Assembly (NCBI GenBank): GCA_016098155.1
Contig: JAAAJB010000299.1
Coordinates: 1 to 42,702 of the forward strand
Reading direction: 5' to 3'
Length of the DNA: 42,702 bases
DNA from: Actinomortierella ambigua
Taxonomy: Eukaryota; Mortierellomycota; Mortierellomycetes; Mortierellales; Mortierellaceae
Shown: positions 32,733 through 42,702 of the stretch, one piece after another
Layout: each line of letters opens with the position of its first letter
Numbering within the stretch: position 1 is the stretch's first letter
Notes under the pieces: generated by a model
Told to the model about the DNA's origin: nothing
The model's input: only the letters and a program-made list of their open reading frames with translations
The model's database searches: none
Translations under genes and position numbers: made by a program

Positions 32733-35700
32733 ATGGAAGCCATACCTTCGTTTGCTGTAGGGAGTAAACCGCGTCGTTATTTAATTTCCGCAAAAAAAAG
32801 AAGCGTCAAACCTCAATCTCAGACTCGATGATATTCTATGCTATTAGCCTTCTCTGCTCGTTCTAGGAGCCAAGCTTGGCTCAGGAACATTCGGTACCGT
32901 CCACCAAGCACGATATGGAGATCAGCCCTGTGCTGCCAAGACATTCTTCGTCAGCCAGTCAGAGCTTGACCGAAAGATCATCGACAAGGAAATCACGGTC
33001 CTCCAGAGGCTCCGCTTCCGCCATGTCATTCAGTTCTACCGAACCCATGAACAACACGAACGCATCTACCTCCTCATGGAGCTGGCCGAGAAAGGCAGTC
33101 TCGCTCACGCCATCACCGAGCGCCACATTTCGCACAATGACTGGGAGACCAAGGCACGACTCGCTCATGAGATTGCGCGAGGACTCGCCTACATCCACCA
33201 AGAACGTGTTCTCCACCGCGACCTGAAGAGTGCCAATGTGCTCCTGACCAAGCACATGGAGGTCAAACTGGCCGACTTTGGATTGGCTCAAACCCGATTG
33301 ATGGCCAGTACAGCGTCCAGCACCGGTGACAAGGGGCCTAAGAGTGCTGTTGGGACGCTTCGATGGGTGGCACCAGAGCTGCTTTATGCGGACAAGCCCT
33401 CGTACTCAACCAAGTCGGACGTGTACGCTTTAGGAGTGGTGATGTGGGAAATGGCGGCGGACTGTACAAGGCCATTCAAGGAGCAGCATAACGACGCGTT
33501 GGCTGCATTGGATGTCAAGCGTGGTCGTCGCGAACAGCTGCCAGAGGACACGCCGATCGCATACCGCAAGTGGGTCGAGCACTGCTGGGCCCAGGATCCA
33601 TGCGATCGACCGAACGCAAGCATCGTGATTCTAGTGCACGATCAATCCGCCGAGGAGAACTCCGATACAGTTGGAGACTATCTTGATCTTAGCAGTGATG
33701 GAGGTGGATCAGCACATGAATCAAAAACCGGCAACCCAAGCAAGCAGGAGGTTGATCAGCAGATGTTGTCAGAGAACCATGATGACTACGTTGGTAGTTT
33801 GCCACAGACGGATGACGATGTAGTGAGCTACTTTTGCAAGGCTGCCAAGGAAGAGAACATCGATGCGCAACTTTTTTTGGCGTGGATCTATGGTCATGGT
33901 CGAGGTGTTGGCAAGAGTGAGTGGGACTCGTTTTGGTGGTACCGCCGGGCTGCCAAAGGCGGGAATGTGGTGGCACAGCTACAACTAGCTAGAATGTACA
34001 AGCATGGACATTGTGTTGTTGCAAGCAACGCTTCCAAGGCTGCGACATGGTATCACAGAGCGGCAGCTGGTGGTAGCGCAGAGGCACAACTCATGCTTGG
34101 AGGGATGTACACCAATGGCTATGGAGTGAAGGAGGACACGTTTCAGGCTGTCAGATGGTATGAAATGGCCGCCAACCAAGGACAGCATGAGGCTCAGATG
34201 ATTCTTGGGCTATGGTTCGCTCTTGGCCGAGGAGTAACCCAAAGTGATGACCAAGCAGTTAAATGGCTCACCATGGCAGCAGAACAAGGAAATCCGACAG
34301 CGCAGAGAGGACTAGGTCTAATTTACCTGGGTAAACGAGGATTTCGGCAGAATGACGTTGAGCCAACCAAGCGGCCTACTAAGGTGGTATGGCTCTTGTT
34401 ACCGACAAAAATACCAAGGTTGATAGCGTAATTATATTGTTCACTCACCTACCAGTTGGCACGATGGTAGCCATTCCTGAATCTTTCCTATCGGCATTTT
34501 GTTTCAACCTTCGTAGCCTAATACGCTGTACGAACAAGACGAAAAAACTAGCCAGAGTCTACACCTGGCGGTCAAGTGGTTCACCAAAGCAGCAGAGCAA
34601 GAGGATGCGGATGCACAATTCAACCTCGCATTGATGTACGCTCACGGACGAGGAGTCGACCAGTGCAATGATCAGGCAGTCAAGTGGTATACCAAGGCAG
34701 CAGAGCAAGGAAATGCCTACGCACAAAGCTACCTTGGATTGATGTACGCTCGCGGACGAGGAGTCGGCCAGAGCGATGATAAGGCGGTCCAGTGGTATAC
34801 CAAGGCAGCAGAGCAAGGAAATCCGGATGCTCAATTCAACCTTGGATTGATGCACGCTAATGGACGAGGAGTCGACCAGAGCGATGGCGAAGCGGTCAAG
34901 TGGTACACCAAGGCAGCAGAGCAAGGAAATACGGATGCGCAATTCAATCTTGCATTGATGTATGCTGATGGGCGAGGAATCGATCAAAGCGATGGTGAAG
35001 CGGTCAAGTGGTACACCAAGGCAGCAGAGCAAGGGGATGCGGATGCACAATTCAATCTCGCATTTATGTACGCTCGCGGACGAGGAGTCGATCGGAGCGA
35101 TGGTGAGGCGGTCAAGTGGTTCACCAAGACAGCGGAGCAAGGAAATGTCTACGCACAAAGCTATCTTGGATTGATGTACGCTCGCGGACGAGGAGTCGGT
35201 CAGAGCAATGGTGAAGCGGTTAAGTGGTACAACAAAGCAGCAGAGCAAGGAAATTTGGATGCTCAATTCAACCTTGGATTAATGTACGCTAATGGACGAG
35301 GAGTCGACCAGAGCGATAGCGAGGCGGTTAAGTGGTACACCAAGGCGGCAGAGCAAGGAAATGCCAGGTCACAATTCAACCTTGGATTGATGTACGCTAA
35401 TGGACGTGGAGTCGACCAGAGCGATGGCGAAGCGGTTAAGTGGTACACCAAAGCAGCAGAGCAAGGAAATGCCAATGCACAATTCAACCTTGGATTGATG
35501 TATGCTCACGGGCGAGGAGTTGATCAGAGCGATGAAGAGGCGGTCAAGTGTTTTGCCAAGGCGGCAGAGCAAGGAAATGCTAATGCACAATTCAACTTTG
35601 GATTGATGTACGCTGACGGACGAGGAGTCGACCAGAGCGATGGCGAAGCGGTTAAGTGGTATACCAGGGCAGCAGAGCAAGGACACGCCAGTGCACAATT

Positions 35701-36715
35701 CAACCTCGGACTAATGTTCGCTCAAGGACGAGGGGTCGATCAGAGCGATGAAGAGGCGGTCAAGTGGTACTCTAAGGCAGCAGAGCAAGGAAATGCCAAT
35801 GCACAATTCAATCTCGCAGTGATGTACGCTCGCGGACGAGGAGTCGATCAGAACGATGATGAGGCGGTCAAGTGGTATACCAAGGCAGCAGAGCAAGAGG
35901 ATGCGGATGCACAATTCAACCTCGCATTGATGTACGCTCACGGACGAGGAGTCGACCAGTGCAATGATCAGGCAGTCAAGTGGTATGCCAAGGCAGCAGA
36001 GCAAGGGGATGCTAATGCACAATTCAACCTCGCAGTGAGGTACGCTGACGGACGAGGAGTCAACCAAAGCGATGATCAGGCGGTCAAGTGGTACACCAAG
36101 GCAGCAGAGCAAGGAAATGCGGATGCGCAATTCAACCTCGCAGTGAAGTACGCTGACGGACGAGGAGTCGGTCAGAGCGATGATGAGGCGGTCAAGTGGT
36201 TAACTAAGGCAGCAGAGCAAGGGCATGTCTATGCGGAAAACAGCCTTGGGTGGCTCTACGATCTTGGACGTGGGGTCAGGCAGAGCGATGATGAGGCGGC
36301 TAAATGGTACATTCGGGGTGCCGCGCAACACAACGTGTTGGCTCTATTCAACATCGCATCTATGTACGAGCTTGGTCTAGCAGTGGATCCAAGTGGTGAA
36401 GGGTTCCTGCACTTGTATCAAGAGGCCGTAACTGGGGGTGAGCCAAACGCTCACTTTCACGTTCAATGGCTGAGCTGCCCCGATTACCTCGACAGAAAAT
36501 CCAGCACTGATCCTGAAGCCGTCTTCGCCACGTACAGCCGTGGTGCTGAACTTGGGTATGCTGCTGCTCAACATACCCTTGGACGGATGTACGAGAGAGG
36601 TCTTGGCGTAGCACACGATAAGAGGGAAGCGAGTCGGTGGTACAGCATGGCTGCTGCTCAGGGTCACATGGATGCAGCACAGCGAATGGAGTTTCTTCAA
36701 GAACACATGGAGTGA
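32733..36715 (+). CDS. Protein kinase with Sel1 repeat array, copy K1 (1252 aa)
   Basis: Three exons: 32733-32756, 32848-34383 and 34517-36715. The first exon is only 24 bases (MEAIPSFA); its donor and the CTATTAG acceptor keep the phase and the same structure is seen in K2. The kinase domain is complete: glycine loop GSGTFG at 19-24, Lys39, Glu56, HRDLKSAN from 131, DFG at 151-153 and a GTLRWVAPE activation-segment end. It resembles tyrosine-kinase-like (TKL) Ser/Thr kinases. About 23 Sel1 repeats (36-residue helical pairs) follow, five in exon 2 and 18 in exon 3; such arrays serve as protein-binding scaffolds. No membrane segment or signal peptide, so it is likely a cytosolic signalling protein. 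Large kinase-Sel1 families are typical of Mucoromycota (general knowledge). Confidence 0.92.
32834..33478 (+). repeat. Near-identical kinase-domain tract shared with K2
   Basis: This matches 40107-40747 with about five mismatches, most of them clustered around 33057-33110, and none in the last 300 or so bases even at third codon positions. On both sides, in the first intron and after the kinase domain, identity drops sharply. Confidence 0.85.
34570..36320 (+). repeat. 108-base tandem repeats encoding Sel1 units in K1
   Basis: About 16 consecutive units of 108 bases (36 codons), each with a GCTCACGGACGAGGAGTCGA-like core. Substitutions are scattered, but a stretch of about 100 bases starting at 34601 recurs identically from 35897. 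The distance is 1296 bases, exactly 12 units, so part of the array was copied as a block or homogenised. Confidence 0.9.
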
Positions 36716-37240
36716 AGTATCGTTATCTTAACTTTCGCGGAGTTGCTTTATATCATGTTTCAGGGCCTAATACATATCGGAAAATTCTACAATGTTGGTA
36801 ATTCAGCGGCACCTGACTCCTCAAGCGCAGCTCATACCCGGCTTCAGGAGTCTTCACGTGGTCGTGAATGAATCCTTCCCCAGCCGTGGTTGTTGAAACT
36901 GTCGCTTCGCCTTTGCTATTGCCCTTGCCCTTAAGCTCTGCTCGACATTACTGCCGCAACCGAGTCGTGTTGACGTTTTTGCTGCCTTTCTCATTCACTG
37001 TGGCATTTTGATATGCTATACAAACGCTATTGCGTGTTCTCGTGAGAGCTGTCGAGAGTTTTACATAGGCATCACATAGTCGTCAAAGTCAAAGATGAAC
37101 TTCCTGTTCAAGAGCACCCTGTGTGGAACGCTGTGATACACTTTGAGGAGTCGCTCTCGCCATTTAGCTTGTACAACACCGCTCTCCACGTGCTGTAGCG
37201 CTCCTGCTCATCGCAGACCTCCTACATAGTCATCGGCGGC

Positions 37241-37301
<61 letters not shown>

Positions 37302-37312
37302 GTTCTATGACA
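36716..37312. other. K1 downstream region, TC microsatellite and a minus-strand coding remnant
   Basis: A perfect TC run occupies about 37242-37299. On the minus strand, from about 37230 to 37070, two overlapping frames look coding-like, one holding YSTWRAVLYKLNGE and the other ending RKFIFDFDDYVMPM with a stop. An acceptor-like CTATGTAG precedes them. They look like a frameshifted remnant of an exon; no family recognised. Confidence 0.4.
37242..37299. repeat. (TC)n microsatellite, about 58 bases
   Basis: Uninterrupted dinucleotide repeat, just beyond the 3' end of the minus-strand gene that stops at 37313. Confidence 0.95.
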
Positions 37313-38276
37313 TCAAATTTGTTGAGCTATAGTGGCTACTCCAGTTCTAAAGAGGCCATAGATTGAACAGCTCTCTGGGTCGGTGTTGACAAGACGATTG
37401 GAGGCGACAGCTCTGCTGGCTGAGATGGTGACTGTAAAGTTGAAGGTGTTGAGAAGGATGATGCTCATGACGACCGAGGCGATGGCGTTGACGAGGAACC
37501 ACGAACCAATCTGCAGATGACGCTTGCCTGTACTAGATGAATAGTGACTTCCCCTTGCTGTTTTTGCTGTTGATTCATTCTCCGTTGTTGCTACTCCAAG
37601 AATTTCTGCATTTTCTCCATGTTGTTCTGCAGGTTCACTGTGGAGGCATGCATCGTCTGCATTTCGTTGCTCGCGTGTCGATCCGACTCGATCGTGCTGC
37701 TCGAGGTGCTGGATTAATTCAGGAGTGAGGTCCATTTGGCTACCCAACTCATTCCTGTTGTACCGAAGCTGGCCCCATATCTTGTTACGGAAAGCTATGA
37801 ACGCGTTCGTGCCGAAGACCTCAGGGTTTCTGTCAAATACTGAGATGCGAATATAGTGCTTGAAGAAAGAGGGTACGTTCTCCAAGCGGTGCATGAATGC
37901 TTCGGCATCTTGGGAACTATGTGTTCAAGACTACCACAACGAGCATCAAGGGGAAAGAAGTCTGCGAGGAGTATCCCCTAAAAACGTTGTAGTATTGTTG
38001 ACTTTGCTGTGTTTGCTTATTTTAGTCTCTGGATTTATCGTCAGTTGGTACCAGAATACGATCGAGACTCAAGAGTAGACCTAGGTCAGATATCTCTGGA
38101 GGAATGTTGGGACCACGAATCTTCCGCTTTACAAGGTCTTGCCATATGGCGTGCTCATCTGAGTGAGCTTTCTTGTTGAGGAAGGCTTCCTCGATAAGCC
38201 GTTGGAGGTCCTCTAATGACTTGACTCCATGCATCACCAAGTGAAATGGACGGTCCTTGAAGCCAGTCATGGTCAT
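37313..38276 (-). CDS. Unrecognised protein with one C-terminal membrane segment
   Basis: Two exons are visible: an upstream one reaching at least from 38276 (first in-frame ATG) to about 38090, and a downstream one from about 37910 to the stop at 37313. The upstream frame is open back to 38450, so an earlier start or exon is possible. The exact junction is unresolved: the frame fits a donor after DL (near 38085) or a nearby GTATTC donor, joined to an acceptor TTCCCAAG near 37910. The first part is mixed helical with a segment FHLVMHGVKSLEDLQRLIEE; the second has an Asn/Glu-rich linker and one hydrophobic segment about 65 residues before the end, followed by a short tail. No family recognised. 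It lies between the two kinase genes and is not part of their duplication. Confidence 0.45.
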
Positions 38277-38725
38277 GGCCCATCTGTTAGATACATTGGA
38301 GAGGTTTTCCCTGTACCTAGCGGCTGGCGATGTATCCTCTTCACACTGCCCTGTCTTTTGACCTTTCAATGAGCCGCTGCATCGGCCAGTATAGGAGGGA
38401 TTTAAAATCGTGATATCCTGTCGATAATAGGGTTTCTTCACGTTGTCATGGTTGGCGGTTTAATCGACCCCTAGCACGTCCTACCCCTTCTTCCACTTTC
38501 TTGTCGATGTTCATTCATTAGTAGGCCGATCTCTTTCATACTATTTGCCAAAAAAAATGATAGCTTAGCATTCAGTCCGTCGGTTGCATGAATATAGCCA
38601 CATTACCATATAATATCCACCTCGAACTTCTGCATCAAGAAGAGGGCAATAGCACCAAGGCTACATCGCCGGATGTCTTCGAGTCGAACCCCCCCCTCAC
38701 TAAATTTGCGTTTTCCATCTCTATC

Positions 38726-38983
38726 TCAATCCACTTGTTCTGCAATCAACAACTTGGTCCATAAAACAGTTTGCCATTTCAAACGCCTCAGATCCTTGTC
38801 TCTGACCAGTACATGGTGTCGAATGGCGACCGCAAGATGAACGCGCATATTAAGGAATATGCCTGGTGAGAAGGCGATCGTCTTGCGAACCGGTTTGAGA
38901 TCAGGTGCGACGAGGGGTTCATGGAGAACAATCATGCAGTTGGACAGCATTTGATGCGTTCGAGTGAAGTGTTTGCATAGCAA
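38726..38983 (-). CDS. Candidate exon of unknown gene
   Basis: This 85-codon minus-strand frame ends in a stop at 38726. Its composition is protein-like, with hydrophobic and basic residues well mixed (for example MIVLHEPLVAPDLKPVRK and HLAVAIRHHVLVRDKDLRRL). It has no ATG-led start of its own, so it may be a terminal exon or a remnant. No family recognised. Confidence 0.3.
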   Translation of the reverse strand: MLCKHFTRTHQMLSNCMIVLHEPLVAPDLKPVRKTIAFSPGIFLNMRVHLAVAIRHHVLVRDKDLRRLKWQTVLWTKLLIAEQVD

Positions 38984-40008
38984 AATAGCAGCTTACTGAT
39001 AAGATTCTCCTTGCACAAAAGTCCGTACAATGGAAGATCTGGCCCTCACTGTCGTTGCAGCGGAGGTACTACGGTGTTGAGCTGTTGGAAGGAGTGTAGG
39101 TGTAGAGCCTGACGCATTGTTACGGATTGCCGAGTAAGCTGAACTCGTGGCGTCTTTCTATTGTCCCAGCGCCTGTTCATACCTCTGCCATCATGAACTT
39201 TTGATAACCCTTTTACGTACACTTTGGATTGTAGATCTGTAGCTATTATTCGAATGCTCTGAACCCAGCCACGGACGATGGCTCTTGGTGCTTTTGCAAA
39301 TCGGTGTCGCCCTCATCATCCTCTGCCGCTACTATCATGCTCTGCTGCGTTCAGCTCCTTCGACATTGCTCGCTTCTTAAGCTATTGTTGGTTTTTGGTG
39401 AATACCAAGCGGTTAAACTATTGCTAAAATATCAGCGTGAATATGCTTGGAAATCGGGAAGCAGCAGCGTATCGATGGGTGTATCATCGATACCTTTGCT
39501 GTCGAGGATTGATTTGATGTCTTTTGCACCATTGATTAATGTTAGAGGGAGTTGAGAGTGAAGATCAGATATATTGAAAGCCAAGGAAAAGAGAGGGTAG
39601 AGTTGCCATACAACCGATGAGAGGTTCTTTATTGCCCAATAATCGTGCAGATTTGCTTGACTTTTTCATGATTGCGTCTCATGTGCATGCTATGATTAAT
39701 GTCACCAGTAGCTGTCGATCAAAGTAGACTATGAGAAAATGTAGATTCGCGTCCATGCTTTTGTTATGCGTTGCATTCTTCTTAGGATAATCATGGGCAC
39801 TCATGCTGGACGCCTATTTCGTGCACGAGAACTTGGGCGAAGCCTTTTTGGTTCTAAGGAGGAGCCCCGTCTCAAATCTAACCATGTAACTCTCCACAAC
39901 CATTGGTGTAACATTAGTCAGTTCAAGAAACAACAACAAAGCACTGCCTCATCCATCTCCATTCTCATCCATCTCCATTCTCGTCCATTCCTTCATCTCA
40001 CGGTCTCA
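38984..40008. other. Intergenic, ending in the duplicated K2 promoter
   Basis: Positions 38984-39637 hold nothing I can support. From about 39638 the sequence matches the K1 upstream region from about 32365, running into the K2 start codon; both carry the same CCATCTCC/CTCGTCC-rich leader. Confidence 0.5.
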
Positions 40009-42702
40009 ATGGAAGCCATAACTTCATTCGCTGTAAGGAGCAAACCGCATCGTCATTTAATCTCCGCAGAAAGAAGCGCCAAACCTCCTTCTCACACTCG
40101 ATGATACTCTATGCTATTAGCCTTCTCTGCTCGTTCTAGGAGCCAAGCTTGGCTCAGGAACATTCGGTACCGTCCACCAAGCACGATATGGAGATCAGCC
40201 CTGTGCTGCCAAGACATTCTTCGTCAGCCAGTCAGAGCTTGACCGAAAGATCATCGACAAGGAAATCACGGTCCTCCAGAGGCTCCGCTTCCGCCATGTC
40301 ATTCAGTTCTACCGAACCCATGAACAAGACGGCCGCATCTACCTCCTCATGGAGCTAGCCGAGAAAGGTAGTCTCGCTCACGCCATCACCGAGCGCCACA
40401 TTTCGCACAATGACTGGGAGACCAAGGCACGACTCGCTCATGAGATTGCGCGAGGACTCGCCTACATCCACCAAGAACGTGTTCTCCACCGCGACCTGAA
40501 GAGTGCCAATGTGCTCCTGACCAAGCACATGGAGGTCAAACTGGCCGACTTTGGATTGGCTCAAACCCGATTGATGGCCAGTACAGCGTCCAGCACCGGT
40601 GACAAGGGGCCTAAGAGTGCTGTTGGGACGCTTCGATGGGTGGCACCAGAGCTGCTTTATGCGGACAAGCCCTCGTACTCAACCAAGTCGGACGTGTACG
40701 CTTTAGGAGTGGTGATGTGGGAAATGGCGGCGGACTGTACAAGGCCATTCAAGGAGCAACAAAACGAAGCATTGGTTGCACTAGATGTCAAGCGCGGTCG
40801 TCGCGAACAGCTGCCTGAAGACACGCCCATCGAGTACCGCACGTGGGTCGAGCGTTGCTGGGCCCAGAATCCATGCGATCGGCCAAACGCAAGTAACGTA
40901 ATTCTGGAGCACGACCAGTCTACCGTGGAGAACTCCGATACCGTTGGAATCTTTCTTGATCTTGACAGTGGTGGAAGTGAATTGGTTCATTCACCAGAAG
41001 CCTGCAATCCAAGCAACCAGGAGGTTGATCGGCAGCATATGTTGCCTGAGAACCATAATGACTACGTTGGTAGTTTGCCACAGACGGATGACGATGTAGT
41101 GAGCTACTTTTGCAAGGCTGCCAAGGAAGATAACACTGACGCACAGCTTTTTTTGGCGTGGATCTATGATCATGGCCGAGGTGTTGGCAAGAGTGAGCGG
41201 AACTCGTTTTGGTGGTGCCGCCAGGCTGCCAAAGGCGGTAATGTAGTGGCACAACTACGACTAGCTAGAATGTACGAGCACGGACAGGGTGTTGGCGCAA
41301 GCAACGCCTTCAAAGCTACGACGTGGTATCACATAGCAGCAGCTGGTGGCAGCGTAGAGGCGCAACTCGCGCTTGGAAGGATGTACGCTGATGGCTATGG
41401 AGTGAAGGAGGACACGTTCCAGGCTGCCAGATGGTATGAAATAGCCGCCCACCAAGGACAACATGAGGCTCAGATGACTCTTGGAATATGGTTCGCTCTT
41501 GGCCGAGGAGTGACCCAAAGCGATGACCAAGCAATCAAATGGCTCACTATGGCAGCAGAGCAAGGAAATCTGATAGCGCAGAGAGGACTGGGTCTACTCT
41601 ACTTGTATGAAGTAGGACTCGAGCCGACTGACGTTGAGCTAACCAAGCAGTTTACGCTGGTATGAATGTTGTTGTCGACAAAATTCCCAAGGCAGATGGC
41701 GTGGTTGTATTACTCATTCACTTACAAGTTGGCTAGATGATAACAATTCTCGAATCTTTCCTACATATCGGCATTTTGTCTCAACCTTCGTAGTCGCATA
41801 GCACGTTGTACGAACAAGACGAAGACACCAACCAGAATCTACAGCTGGCGGTCAAGTGGTTCACCAAGGCAGCAGAGCAAGGGGATGTATATGCGCAAAA
41901 CATCATTGGAGTGATGTACGCTTACGGACTGGGAGTCGACCAGAACGATGAAGAGGCGGTCAAGTGGTACCTCAAGGCAGCAGAGCATGGAGACACTAAT
42001 GCACAAAACAACCTTGGACAAATGTACGCTGATGGACAAGGAGTCGATCAGAGCGATGATGAGGCCGTCAAGTGGTTCACCAAGGCAGCAGAGCAAGGGA
42101 ATGCATATGGACAATACAATCTTGGTTCGATGTATACTCACGGACGAGGAGTCGACCAGAGCGATGATGAGGCTGTCAAGTTGTACATCAAGGCAGCAGA
42201 GCAAGGAAATGCCCATGCACAAAATAATCTTGGTTCGATGTATACTCACGGACGAGGAGTCGGCCAGAGCGATGATGAGGCTGTCAAATTGTACATCAAG
42301 GCAGCAGAGCAAGGGCATGCCTATGCACGAAACAATCTTGGTTCGATGTACATTCACGGACGGGGAGTCGACCAGAGCGATGATGAGGCTGTCAAATTGT
42401 ATATCAAGGCAGCAGAGCATGGAGTTGCAGATGCACAACTCAACCTTGGGCTAATGTACGCTGACGGACGAGGAGTCGATCAGAGCGATGAAGAGGCCGT
42501 CAAGTGGGTAACCAAGGCAGCAGAGCAAGGTTATGCCAATGCACAAAGCATCCTTGGACAAATGTATGCTGATGGACGAGGAGTCGATCAGAGCGATGAT
42601 GAGGCGGTCAAGTGGTACTCCAAGGCAGCTGAGCAAGGGAATGCGAGTGCACAATTCAACCTGGGGATGATGTACGTTCACGGACAAGGAGTCGATCAAA
42701 GC
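40009..42702 (+). CDS. Protein kinase with Sel1 repeat array, copy K2 (cut by window edge)
   Basis: A tandem paralogue of K1 with the same structure: exon 1 40009-40032 (24 bases), exon 2 40121-41659, exon 3 from 41794 to beyond 42702, still open at the edge. The kinase domain has all catalytic motifs and is almost identical in DNA to K1. The linker after it and the first five Sel1 repeats have clear amino-acid differences. At least eight more Sel1 units follow in exon 3, with VDQSDDEAVKLYIKAAEQG-type units rather than the VKWYTKAAEQG type dominant in K1. K2 could therefore signal through the same kinase output but bind different partners (inference). Confidence 0.9.

Noticed and set aside
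34559..36130. Long open frames on the minus strand across the Sel1 array, encoding Leu/Cys-rich repeats
   Set aside because: They follow the 108-base period of the sense codons and arise because repeated codons contain no antisense stops; the sense strand has the real protein.
38675..38700. GGTTCGACTC-like string on the minus strand, resembling a tRNA T-loop
   Set aside because: The flanking bases do not form the T stem, and no acceptor stem or anticodon arm is visible.

Overview
The window looks like nuclear DNA from a filamentous fungus, most likely an early-diverging one (Mucoromycota, Mortierella-like). This is inferred from short GT-AG introns, TATA boxes upstream of compact genes, protein kinases fused to long Sel1 repeat arrays, a fungal taxilin, a PRO1-type glutamate 5-kinase, an FRE-type reductase and a GT61-type glycosyltransferase. 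No database search was possible; exon models were checked by splice-site sequence and by phase and length arithmetic.

Positions 1-12180 hold a tandem array, all on the + strand, of two unrecognised protein families. Family A (about 270 aa, one coding exon, no signal peptide) has three intact copies: A1 2143-2955, A2 6553-7362, A3 10562-11377. Family B (about 278 aa, an intron inside the signal-peptide codons) has one intact copy, B2 4971-5900, and three broken ones: B0 1133-1458, B1 3640-4573, B3 8535-9462. The order is B0-A1-B1-B2-A2-B3-A3, followed by the remnant of a further unit. A and B share collinear motifs and appear to be ancient paralogues, one predicted cytosolic and one predicted secreted. 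The spacers are duplicated too and carry deletions, an insertion, a piece of foreign sequence and one in-place inversion.

Positions 12391-32290 are mostly ordinary single-copy genes. They are an orphan 3' exon (12391-12532, +), a taxilin with very long low-complexity tails (17552-12890, -), a weak exon (19517-19254, -), a small basic/acidic protein (20972-20155, -), a seven-exon membrane protein (21146-23378, +), glutamate 5-kinase (25959-24017, -), a ferric-reductase-like flavocytochrome (28422-26266, -), a type II membrane GT61-like glycosyltransferase (31559-28971, -), and a zinc-ribbon fragment that resembles the C-terminus of a Fanzor/TnpB nuclease (32287-31958, -).

Positions 32365-42702 hold two tandem kinase-Sel1 genes. 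K1 (32733-36715) is complete at about 1252 aa; K2 (40009 to beyond the window) is cut by the window edge. Their kinase domains are almost identical in nucleotides while introns, promoters and Sel1 parts have diverged, which points to gene conversion. One poorly understood minus-strand gene and one further minus-strand reading frame lie between them.
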